NCBI RefSeq assembly: GCF_029626225.1
Contig: NZ_JARUBP010000001.1
Span: 2,046,001-2,110,000, forward strand
From: Asanoa sp. WMMD1127
Lineage (GTDB): Bacteria > Actinomycetota > Actinomycetes > Mycobacteriales > Micromonosporaceae
Direction: 5' to 3'
DNA: 64,000 nt
The position numbers and the translations under genes were made by a program. Below are positions 8,107-16,176 of the stretch, piece by piece. Numbering within the stretch: the stretch's first letter is position 1; the number at the start of each line of letters is the position of its first letter. Under the pieces are notes generated by a model. That model worked only from the letters and a program-made list of their open reading frames with translations. It had not been told where the DNA came from and made no database searches.

Positions 8107-8763
8107 TCAGCTGTTGGTGGCTCGGGTGGCGGGGCGGACCGGGCGGAGGATGTTTTCCGGGCTCATGGAGCCGAGCAGCTTCTCGAGCGCGTATTCGACG
8201 TCGGACTTCCACGAGAGTGCCGTGCGGAGTTCGAGGCGGAGGCGGGGGTAGCGCGGATGCGGACGAACCGTCTTGAAGCCGACGGACAGGAAGAAATCGG
8301 CGGGAGCCAGGCATCCCGGCTCGTCGGGGGCGTCGCCGAACTTCGCGTCGCCGAAGGCTTCTATCGCTTTGACGCCACGCTTGATCAGGTCGCGGGCGAC
8401 GCCCTGGACGAGCATCCGGCCGAGGCCGCCGCCGGCGAAGGCGGTGACGACGTGGGCGTTCATCAGGAGGGCGGCGTCGGCGGAGACCGGTGAGGTCGGG
8501 AAGGCCATCGAGCGGGGCACGTAGGCCGGCGGCGCGAACATGACGAAGCCCGCGGGCATGCCGTCGACGTAGATCAGCTTGCCGCAGGAGCCCCACTCGA
8601 GCAGGGTCTGCGAGACCCAGGCCTCCTTTTCCAGGCCGGGATCGCCGGCAGCGCAGGCGCGTTCGGCGGAGACGGGGTCGAGCTCCCAGTAGACGCACTG
8701 CCGGCACGGGCGCGGCAGGTCTTCCAGGGTGTCGAGCGTCAAGCTGACCAGGCGACGAGACAT
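8107..8763 (-). CDS. GNAT family N-acetyltransferase (Rv3916c-like)
   Basis: A 218-residue protein with a central acetyltransferase fold. LIYVDGMPAGFVMFAPP forms the beta4-beta5 region, and NAHVVTAFAGGGLGRMLVQGVARDLIKRGV contains the acetyl-CoA pyrophosphate loop (GGGLGRML). The N-terminal CRQCVYWELDP is cysteine-rich and typical of this origin-proximal family. The gene converges on cwlM, leaving a 226-bp spacer without a recognisable feature. Substrate unknown. The conserved position next to cwlM in actinobacteria supports a real gene with a core, uncharacterised role. Confidence 0.85.
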   Translation of the reverse strand: MSRRLVSLTLDTLEDLPRPCRQCVYWELDPVSAERACAAGDPGLEKEAWVSQTLLEWGSCGKLIYVDGMPAGFVMFAPPAYVPRSMAFPTSPVSADAALLMNAHVVTAFAGGGLGRMLVQGVARDLIKRGVKAIEAFGDAKFGDAPDEPGCLAPADFFLSVGFKTVRPHPRYPRLRLELRTALSWKSDVEYALEKLLGSMSPENILRPVRPATRATNS

Positions 8764-9045
8764 TGCGACCTCGAGAACCGCTCGTTGATGATCACGGTTA
8801 TCGGAGCACGGTGGCGGTACCGTTTAACCCGGTCGTGACCGACCGGTCGCCGCGTGTCGCGCGCCTTGCCCCCAACGAGCGATCGTACGCCGGAAAGGCG
8901 CAAGAGGGGAGAGGTCGGACAGCGCGCGTCCGGCCGGAGGACCCCGCATTCCGCGATATGGACTGCCCTCGGATAACCCGAAGGTGGTCTCGGGACCCGC
9001 GGTCTACCATCAACCAACCAGCGCAGCCCGAAGGCGAGGTAGGGC

Positions 9046-10362
9046 ATGACCGGGACGACGCTCGACGACTATACCGACCGCTACGCGCGGCGGGTTCGCG
9101 GCATGACGGCTTCTGAGATTCGAGCTCTCTTCGCCGTCGCCAGCCGTCCCGAGGTCGTCTCGCTCGCCGGTGGCGCTCCCTACATCGCCGCCCTGCCGCT
9201 CGACGCCGTCGGCGAGATGCTCGGCACGCTGGCGGCCGACCACGGCACGAGCACCCTGCAATACGGGATCGGCCAGGGGACCCTCGAGCTGCGTGAGCGG
9301 ATCTGCGAGGTGATGGCGCTCTCCGGCATCGACGCGGCCGCCGGCGCTTCGCCGGACGACGTCGTTGTCACCGTCGGGGGCCAGCAGGCCCTCGATCTCG
9401 TGTCTCGGCTCTTTCTCGACCCGGGCGACGTCGTGCTCGCCGAGGGGCCGACCTATGTCGGCGCCTTGGGCGCGTTCCAGTCGGCGCAGGCGCAGGTCGT
9501 GCACGTCGCGATGGACGACGACGGGCTGATTCCCGCCGCGCTCGAGGCGGCGATCGCCGACGTGGCGCGCTCCGGGCGGCGGGCGAAGTTCCTCTACACG
9601 ATCCCGACCTACCAGAACCCGGCCGGTGTCACGTTGTCCGATGCCCGGCGTGACCAGGTGCTCGACATCTGCTCGCGGGCCGGGCTGCTCGTGGTCGAGG
9701 ACGACCCCTACGGACAGCTCTCGTTCGACGGTGAGGCCCCGCTGCCGCTGCGGGCCCGGCGCCGCGAGGGGGTCTTCTACCTGTCGACGTTCTCGAAGAC
9801 GTTCGCGCCCGGCCTGCGGGTTGGCTGGATCCTGGCGCCGCACGCGGTCCGCGAGAAGCTGGTGATCGCGTCGGAGTCGCAGATCCTGTGCCCGAGCGCG
9901 TACGCGCAGGCGGCGGTTACCACCTACCTGTCGACGATGCCGTGGCGGGAGCAGATCAAGACCTACCGCGAGGTCTACCGGGAGCGGCGGGACGCGCTGC
10001 TCGACGCGATGCACGACCTGATGCCCGAGGGCACGACGTGGACGCGGCCCAGTGGCGGCCTGTTCGTCTGGGCGACCCTGCCGCCGGGTCTCGACTCGAA
10101 GGCGATGATGCCGCGGGCGATAGCGGCGCGGGTGGCCTACGTGCCCGGCACGGGCTTCTATGCCGACGGCACCGGTGGCGGCAACATGCGGCTCAACTTC
10201 TCGTTCCCGTCGCCGGAGCGGATCCGTGAGGGTGTGCGCCGGCTCGCCGGCGTGATGGAGCAGGACCTCGCCATGCGGCAGGTGTTCGGCGCGATCAGCG
10301 CGGTCGCCAATCGCCGCCGTGGGCAGGCCGGATCCGACACTCCCGGTCCCGACTTGGCATGA
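9046..10362 (+). CDS. PLP-dependent class I/II aminotransferase (LysN/2-aminoadipate type)
   Basis: A 438-residue fold-type I aminotransferase. Visible features are TLQYGIGQGTLELRERICE, the substrate/PLP segment TVGGQQALDLVSRLFLDPGD, YTIPTYQNPAGVTL, VVEDDPYGQL and the Schiff-base lysine motif STFSKTFAPGLRVGWI. The C-terminal MRLNFSFPSPERIREGVRRL carries the carboxylate-binding arginine. It is similar to the 2-aminoadipate/aromatic aminotransferases related to MocR domains but has no DNA-binding domain. The ATG follows a GAGGTAGGGC ribosome site. Only 8 bp separate it from the ATP-grasp ligase, so the two are probably cotranscribed and act in one pathway; the amino acid handled is unknown. Confidence 0.9.
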   Translation: MTGTTLDDYTDRYARRVRGMTASEIRALFAVASRPEVVSLAGGAPYIAALPLDAVGEMLGTLAADHGTSTLQYGIGQGTLELRERICEVMALSGIDAAAGASPDDVVVTVGGQQALDLVSRLFLDPGDVVLAEGPTYVGALGAFQSAQAQVVHVAMDDDGLIPAALEAAIADVARSGRRAKFLYTIPTYQNPAGVTLSDARRDQVLDICSRAGLLVVEDDPYGQLSFDGEAPLPLRARRREGVFYLSTFSKTFAPGLRVGWILAPHAVREKLVIASESQILCPSAYAQAAVTTYLSTMPWREQIKTYREVYRERRDALLDAMHDLMPEGTTWTRPSGGLFVWATLPPGLDSKAMMPRAIAARVAYVPGTGFYADGTGGGNMRLNFSFPSPERIREGVRRLAGVMEQDLAMRQVFGAISAVANRRRGQAGSDTPGPDLA

Positions 10363-10370
10363 TCTGACCC

Positions 10371-11339
10371 ATGGGTACGACCGATCTGCGCGTCCTCGTC
10401 CTGGCCGGCGGGCTGTCCTACGAGCGCGACGTCTCGCTCAAGTCCGGCCGCCGGGTGATCGACGCGCTGCGCGCCGCGGGCATCGACGCCCAGCAGCGCG
10501 ACGCCGACGTGTCACTGCTGCCGGCGCTGCGCTCCGACCCGCCGGACGCCGTGGTGATCGCTCTGCATGGCGCCACGGGCGAGGACGGCTCGCTGCGCGG
10601 CGTGCTCGACCTGTGCGACGTGCCCTACGTGGGCTGCGATGCTTTGGCGTCCCGGCTGGCGTGGGACAAGCCGTCGGCGAAGGCGGTGCTGCGCGAGGCC
10701 GGAATCCCGACACCCGATTGGGTGGCGCTGCCGCACGACCGGTTCTCCGAGCTGGGCGCGGTCGCCGTGCTGGAGCGGATCGCGTCGCGGTTGGGGCTGC
10801 CGTTGATGGTCAAGCCGGCGCAGGGCGGTTCGGGCCTCGGGGCGGCGGTGGTCCGCGACGAGAGCGCGTTGCCGGCGGCGATGGTCGGTTGCTTCGCGTA
10901 CGACTCGACCGCGCTGGTGGAGCGCTATGTGACCGGGATGGATGTCGCTGTCACGGTGATCGATCTCGGCGATGGCCCGCAGGCGCTGCCGGCCGTGGAG
11001 ATCGTGCCGCGCAACGGGGTCTACGACTACGCGGCGCGTTACACGGCTGGGCTGACGACGTGGCACACGCCGGCGCGCCTGGACTCTGCCGCGGCCGGCG
11101 CGGTTGCCTCGGCGGCGGTGGCGGCGCACAACGCGCTCGGCCTCCGCGATCTGTCGCGGGTCGACATGATCGTCGACGAGTCCGGGGCGCCGCATGTGCT
11201 GGAGGTCAACGTGGCGCCGGGGATGACCGAGACGTCGTTGATGCCGATGGCGATCCAGGCGGCGGGGTTGGACTTCGGCAAGGTGCTCGCGTCGATGGTG
11301 TCCCGGGCGGCGACTCGTACGGCCAGTCTCAGCTCATAG
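10371..11339 (+). CDS. D-alanine--D-alanine ligase family ATP-grasp enzyme
   Basis: A 322-residue ATP-grasp ligase. It has the Ddl signature ALHGATGEDGSLRGVLDL (usual Gln replaced by Arg), the CDVPYVGCDALASRLAWDK strand-loop, the ATP-grasp region LPLMVKPAQGGSGLGAAVV, and the metal-binding C-terminus LEVNVAPGMTETSLMP. Length is a little below typical Ddl (about 340-370). It sits downstream of an aminotransferase rather than in a cell-wall cluster, so it may be a second Ddl or a dipeptide ligase with other substrates. The family is secure, the substrate is not. It ends one base before the convergent GNAT gene. Confidence 0.88.
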   Translation: MGTTDLRVLVLAGGLSYERDVSLKSGRRVIDALRAAGIDAQQRDADVSLLPALRSDPPDAVVIALHGATGEDGSLRGVLDLCDVPYVGCDALASRLAWDKPSAKAVLREAGIPTPDWVALPHDRFSELGAVAVLERIASRLGLPLMVKPAQGGSGLGAAVVRDESALPAAMVGCFAYDSTALVERYVTGMDVAVTVIDLGDGPQALPAVEIVPRNGVYDYAARYTAGLTTWHTPARLDSAAAGAVASAAVAAHNALGLRDLSRVDMIVDESGAPHVLEVNVAPGMTETSLMPMAIQAAGLDFGKVLASMVSRAATRTASLSS

Positions 11340-11897
11340 CTAGCCGTTCGTCGGTCTGCGCATGCAGATGCGGGGCCAGCGGTTGAGTCCGTGGTCGGCT
11401 TCGCGTCTTTGGATGGCTTCGAGGCCTGGCGTCAGGTCGTGTTGGTTGATCGCGGTGAAGCCGCAGCGTTGTTCGTAGTAGGGGGCGTTCCAGGGGACGT
11501 CGCGGAACGTGGTGAGGGTTAGCGCGGCGAGTCCCCGGGCGGTTGCGGCTTCGCTCGCGTGGTCGATCAGTCGGCGGCCGATGCCTTGGTGTGCGTGGGA
11601 TGGGTGGACGGTGACCTGTTCGATGTGCAGGCTGCCGTCGACCTCTTCGGCGACGAGGTACGCGATTGCGTGGTCGGCGTCGTCGGTGGTCGCGACCCAG
11701 GCGGTGCCTGCCTGCTCGTATTTAGCTAGCTCCGTCAGCGTTGGGGGGTCGTCGTCGGCGATCTCTGGCATGCCGATGGTGCGGAAGAGGTGGCCTGCCG
11801 CGCGCTCGATGTTTTGGAGGGTGGGGAAGTCGCTCGGCTTCGCCGTACGGATTCGCACCCCTCCGATTGTGGTGGTGGTTGGTTTCACGTGAAACAT
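11340..11897 (-). CDS. GNAT family N-acetyltransferase
   Basis: A 185-residue acetyltransferase. IRTAKPSDFPTLQNIERAAG begins the fold, VAEEVDGSLHIEQVTVHPSHAHQGIGRRLIDHA contains the acetyl-CoA binding QGIGRR, and ALTLTTFRDVPWNAPYYEQRCGF completes it; it resembles RimI/YhbS-like enzymes. The ATG at 11897 was chosen over longer in-frame starts because homology-like sequence begins there. Remarkably, the first codons (MFHVKP) are written by a perfect parS site (11882-11895), so ParB would bind over the translation start. No ribosome site is evident upstream of this ATG. Confidence 0.82.
   Translation of the reverse strand: MFHVKPTTTTIGGVRIRTAKPSDFPTLQNIERAAGHLFRTIGMPEIADDDPPTLTELAKYEQAGTAWVATTDDADHAIAYLVAEEVDGSLHIEQVTVHPSHAHQGIGRRLIDHASEAATARGLAALTLTTFRDVPWNAPYYEQRCGFTAINQHDLTPGLEAIQRREADHGLNRWPRICMRRPTNG
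11882..11895. other. parS site 1 (perfect)
   Basis: GTTTCACGTGAAAC, the ParB-binding centromere palindrome of actinobacteria. It overlaps codons 1-5 of the GNAT gene. Confidence 0.93.
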
Positions 11898-12868
11898 GTT
11901 TCGGTGCTTGGCCGGGGCTGCCATGGTGAGTGGGGTGGTCGCACCCGCACGCCGGGAGCTCCACGAGACCACGAGGTTCGTGGGGCTCCACCCGGCGGAC
12001 GCGGGAAGGCCTGCGGACCTCGCGGCCTGGCGCGGTCTTCGGTTGGTCGTGCGGTTTCGGTCAGCGGGAGCAGACACGACGGCCAACCGCGTCCCCCGAT
12101 GCTTCGGTCGTCCGAATCACGGTTAGTCACGCGGAGGGCAGATGAGCCGAGCCACCCGACGTCCGTTCTGCGCGAGCGCGATCTGAGAGGCGCGGCCGCG
12201 TGGCGCGCGACTTCCTTTCGTGCTCTGGTGTCGGAGTTCCTCCCGGCCGCGCTGGGCGGCCGAGGCACGAAGAGACGCGCGCCGCAACGGATCGGCGCTG
12301 TAATCCCGGGTCGTCGATCGCGGACTCGGTGGAGAGGCGATTGCTGGCGTTGGCACCTCGCTCGCACCCGCACCCACGAGAGAGGCCGTTTAGCGAGATC
12401 GCGTGACTCCGCTCCCGAGGACCCAGCAACGACCACCGCTCGTTGGTCAGCGAAGCGTGCTCGGTTGCCCCGCCGCCGCGTTCCACCACAAGCTGCTGCG
12501 CCTTGCGAACCATTGGTGCCCACCTGAGCGCAGCGCACGGCGAAGTAGCCCAGAACGCTGACCGCAAATTGAGGCCCGCCCTTGCGCGCCTAACCCGCTT
12601 CGAAGCTCATGGTCCACTTCAGTCCATCTCCGTCGGACGAACTCCGCGGCGACACGCTCACCGCTCGTCACTCTCGGCCTCAGCATGCTGGCCCCTACGA
12701 TGCTCGTGCTGTCGCGAGGCCCATGGACCACCGAACCGCCGAGGCGATCGTCTGATGCGCGATGATGCGGCGGCTTGAACAAGCGATCACTTCGTGAGCT
12801 AAGCGCCGCCCGCCGGCGGACTTAGGTCTCGCCGCCCAAGCGTTCTGCGTTGCTCGGCTCACGCGGTC

Positions 12869-12882
12869 GTTTCACGTGAAAC
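12869..12882. other. parS site 2 (perfect)
   Basis: GTTTCACGTGAAAC, inside the gene-free region, 987 bp from site 1. Confidence 0.93.
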
Positions 12883-13191
12883 CAACGCGGCGTGAGGCGA
12901 ACTCCGTTGTTTCCGGCAGCGGCGAGAACCACTGCCATGGCCCTCAACGTTGACCAATGCTTGCGTCGCACCGACCGGATGCGGCGAGCTTCCGGCCCGA
13001 GACCGCCCGGCTGCCGGTCCCGTCGACCGCTCACAGCGCCAGCCGCTCCGAGCCTGCGCGAGTTGATCTCGCCTGGCCACCCTCGCTTCGACAAGACACG
13101 CAACAAGTACGCGCTACCCGAAGGCGCTCCAACACCATCCCCTGGCGGGTATATCGCCATGCTCTCAAGAGACCCTTGCTCTCCGTTCTAC

Positions 13192-13205
13192 GTTTCACGT
13201 GAAAC
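13192..13205. other. parS site 3 (perfect)
   Basis: GTTTCACGTGAAAC, inside the gene-free region, 323 bp from site 2. Confidence 0.93.
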
Positions 13206-13951
13206 CAAGGGACCGGGCGGTCGCAGAACTGAATCAACCACACCGGGGCCAACGCAGGGCGCGGTCCGCTCGGCCGCTGACTCGCACGGGCGATCGGAGC
13301 CGACACGTGCTGCGAGCTGAACTCCATGGCGCCCGCTGAAGCGTGGGAATCGTGGGTGTGGGCCGCTGGGTGCGGGGCTGTGAGCGGAACAGGTCGGTTG
13401 GGGAAGGACGCGACCGCGGCAGACGCGGGCCATGCTGGCGCGGCAGCTCAGCCCGCGCATCGCTGTCGACCTGGGCGCAACGCATCCCGCGAGGCGAACG
13501 GCCTCGGGGCATGGGCATGACGCGACCAGCAGACGCCAACCGCAAGCCTCGGCGCTCGTTCCCTCGCTAGCGGCCCGCGCCTCACGCACACGGTGCTTTC
13601 GCTTTCGCCTAGCGGCATGACCTGGCGCCTCGCAGAGAGCGCTGCACCTCGCGCGCGGATGTCGCGTCGGTGCATCGCCAGGCCCTGCACACGAACTAGC
13701 GCCCGCTGGCCTGCGTCCATCTCCGGGCGCGGCCCGCACGTTCGGCCGGCACTCCGCGCCCTCGCGGCCCACCAGCTGGGGCCCCAGCCAGCGATCCCTC
13801 CCAACGTCCCGCTCCGCAGCCCGCAACTCCGCCCGCGCCCGCCCGGCTCGCGTCCCCTCACCGCGCCCGCTGCGGACCCTCAAGCCCTAGCCTCACAGCC
13901 AGCGGGCCCGCACCCAGTAGCCCGGCGCCGCGCAGTCTGTATTACCGCCCC

Positions 13952-14342
13952 CGCTCATGGGGCCGCGTCCGCAGCCCTACACGCCGCCCCCGCCGCCCGG
14001 CGCACGACCTCACGGCAGCGGTCTCACCCATAGCTCTTGAGGCGCAGCCACACAATCCGCACCACGCGGCCACACCGCCCCACGCTCATGCGGACCGCGT
14101 CCGCAGCGCGCCGCGCGGCGGCGGCACCGCCGCGCGCTCATGCGGTCCGTCCGCAGCCCCTACACGCCGCCCCCCGCCCACAGCGCACGACCTCACCGCC
14201 AGCGGTCTCACCCAATAGCTCTTCGGCGCGCAGCCACACAACCCACACCACGCGGCCACACCGCCCGACGCTCATGCGGACCGCGTCCGCAGCGCGCGCC
14301 GCGCGGCCGCGTCGCCCCGCGCTCATGCGGTCCGCGCCCGCA
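13952..14342 (+). repeat. Imperfect tandem duplication, about 182-186 bp, with interspersed palindromes
   Basis: TCCGCAGCCC(C)TACACGCCG begins at 13968 and again at 14150. The following blocks (GCGCACGACCTCAC, GCAGCGGTCTCACCC, TAGCTCTT, GCGCAGCCACACAA, GCGGCCACACCGCCC) recur in the same order in both copies. Within and around it the motif CTCATGCGG(A/T)CCGCGTCCGCAG recurs, for example near 14083, 14138, 14271 and 14322, with weaker copies near 13952, 14452, 14774 and 14848. Its core GCGGWCCGC is an odd palindrome. No reading frame explains the conservation. Confidence 0.75.
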
Positions 14343-15465
14343 GCCCGTGCCGCTGCCGTGCGCCCCAGACCGCCCGACCCCACAGCCAGCCGGCCCCCAC
14401 CCGCCAGCCCTTGGCACGCAGCCGGCTCGTTGCCCGGCCGCACCGCCCCGCCCTCATGCGGCCCGCACCACTCCTGCGCCGCCGGCCCGCACTACTCCCC
14501 GCGCTGCGCGGCCCGCACTACTCCCCGCGCTGCGCGGCCGCACCGCCCGCCCGCCTATGCGATGCGCGTCAGCGGCACGCGCCTGGCGCCCACAGCGCCC
14601 GATTCACGTCCGGTGGTCCGCCGACCCGCACCGCCGCCAGGCGCACGGGTCCGCGTCCGCAGCCCACGCCGCCGCCGCCCTGCGCCCACAGCGCCCGATC
14701 CGCATCCAGCGGACCCCCAACGGCCAACACCGCCCGCAGCGCCCCGCGCCGCCCGGTCCGCACCATCCTCGCGCTCATGCGCGGTTCCCGGGGGCCCACA
14801 CTGCCCGCACCGTCTCGCGCCGCCCGGCCCCCACCACCCCCCGCGCTCATGCGCGGTCCGTGCGCGGACCTCACTCGCGACCGTGGCGGGCGTGGGTAGT
14901 GGCATGAGACCAACGCGCCGGCGCTGCCCCGGACGGCGCACGAGCACCAGACCGTTGAGCGCGAATCCGGAGCCATGGACGGCTCGGCGGCCGAGCAGCG
15001 GTGCGGCACCGGGGGGCGCAGGGCGCGGGCAGAGAAGAGACGCGGCGACGGACGCGGAGCTCACGGCATGCGGTCCGCACCGACAGAGCACAGGGCGGCG
15101 GCACGCAGAGCGCGCGTGTCGATCGCCGGCGACAACCCCGTGTGGACCACCTCCAGCAGGTCGAGGCGAAACAGGTGCATGCGGCCGCCGCTGTTCGCGG
15201 ACAACGCCGACACCCTCGCCGCGACGGCCCGCGAGCTGCCGCAAGGGCTGGCCTTGTCAGCCCGATCGCCCAAGCCAATGTCGAGTGCCTCGGAGGTACA
15301 ACATCTCCGCTGGACGCCCCATGCCATGCCGCATCCCGCCCAATCTGATCATCGCTCGCCGCACGAAGCCGGCGGGGGAGCGCCGCGCCACCGCGACGTC
15401 GAAGGTGCCGGCGCCCCGCTGGCAGACCGCGAGCGCCGCCCCGATCGGAAGCGACCCCCGCGTCG

Positions 15466-15479
15466 GTTTCACGGGAAAC
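15466..15479 (+). other. Variant parS-like site A
   Basis: GTTTCACGGGAAAC: one central base different from parS (CACGTG to CACGGG). Same orientation as the two other variants. Confidence 0.6.
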
Positions 15480-15620
15480 GCTGCCACGACATCGAGCCCA
15501 TCTAGCCGAGCTCTCTTGCGCGCCACACTCCTGCTCTAGGCGCCGAAGCGTCGGAGACAGCCGGGGGGGAACCACAAGGCGACTACCGCTTGCCGGAGGG
15601 TAACGGCTGACGCAAGGGCT

Positions 15621-15634
15621 GTTTCACGGGAAAC
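15621..15634 (+). other. Variant parS-like site B
   Basis: GTTTCACGGGAAAC, identical to site A and 155 bp from it. Confidence 0.6.
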
Positions 15635-16113
15635 CCTGCGGTGCCCTACGTCCGACCGAAGCTCGCACCGTTCGCCGGACTCGCGGGGCTCCGAATCGGC
15701 CGCGTGCGTGAAGAGTCGGTCGACCGCGCAGCTCGCGATCAGATAGAGGCCGAGTTGTTCTGTGAGGCGGCAGCCGGCGGGCGGCGAGCGTGCTGTCGCC
15801 GGCCAGATGGGTCACAGCTCGACGAGGTGTTCCTGCACCTGACCTGGCGCCGCGGCCCGGGCCGGTCGAGCGGCTGCTGGTGGCGGTCGGGGTGCCCGAC
15901 CACACAGCGGACGGCGAACGCGACCAGGCCCCAGCCGAGCAGCGCGGGGTGGTGCCGCTTGGGCAGCTCGGTGACCGCAGCGATCAGCAGGGCGCGCTGC
16001 AGCCCATCGCTGGAGCGAGACGACGGGCGTCTCCTAGGTCCGCTCGGCATGGCGGCCTCCAGCGCATCGGCACTACGCGGGTCGAGGGCCTAAGCGCCAT
16101 CCCAGCGGGGGCG

Positions 16114-16127
16114 GTTTCACGGGAAAC
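16114..16127 (+). other. Variant parS-like site C
   Basis: GTTTCACGGGAAAC. It begins one base beyond the stem of the terminator of the HIT-like gene, forming that terminator's U-rich tail on the minus strand. Confidence 0.6.
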
Positions 16128-16128
16128 A

Positions 16129-16165
16129 AAGAGCGCACCGGATCACAGAGATCCGATGCGCTCTT
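16129..16165 (-). terminator. Terminator of the HIT-like gene
   Basis: A 16-bp stem with one mismatch (16129-16144 pairing with 16150-16165) and a 5-base loop ACAGA. On the minus strand it is followed by TTTGTTTCCCG, a U-rich tail that is partly the variant parS site C. It lies 11 bases after the HIT-like stop codon. Confidence 0.85.
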
Positions 16166-16176
16166 CGCGCAAGTTG

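Larger units (their letters stand above)
11898..16128. other. 4.2-kb origin-proximal region without a convincing gene
   Basis: Many open frames cross this stretch, but none has a recognisable domain, good ribosome site or credible composition. Translations are dominated by Arg, Pro, Ala, Cys and His, as expected for untranslated high-GC DNA. It contains parS sites at 12869 and 13192, three GTTTCACGGGAAAC variants (15466, 15621, 16114), a duplicated block of about 182 bp (13.95-14.34 kb) and many copies of GCGGWCCGC-type palindromes. Between about 13.7 and 14.9 kb the plus strand is strongly C-rich and G-poor. A minus-strand frame at 15739-16050 contains a hydrophobic stretch (ALLGWGLVAFAVRCVVG) and might be a gene remnant. 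It is best read as a centromere-like spacer, possibly with decayed genes. Confidence 0.6.

Noticed and set aside
14037..15539. 500-codon plus-strand open frame in the parS-bearing block
   Set aside because: Translation is a Pro/Arg/Ala/His-rich low-complexity string with repeated blocks that come from the DNA duplication, has no domain, and starts without a ribosome site. Long open frames are expected here from high GC alone.
15739..16050. Possible small membrane protein on the minus strand
   Set aside because: A hydrophobic stretch (ALLGWGLVAFAVRCVVG) looks protein-like, but no ribosome site, poor flanking composition and no recognised family. Kept only as a possible gene remnant.
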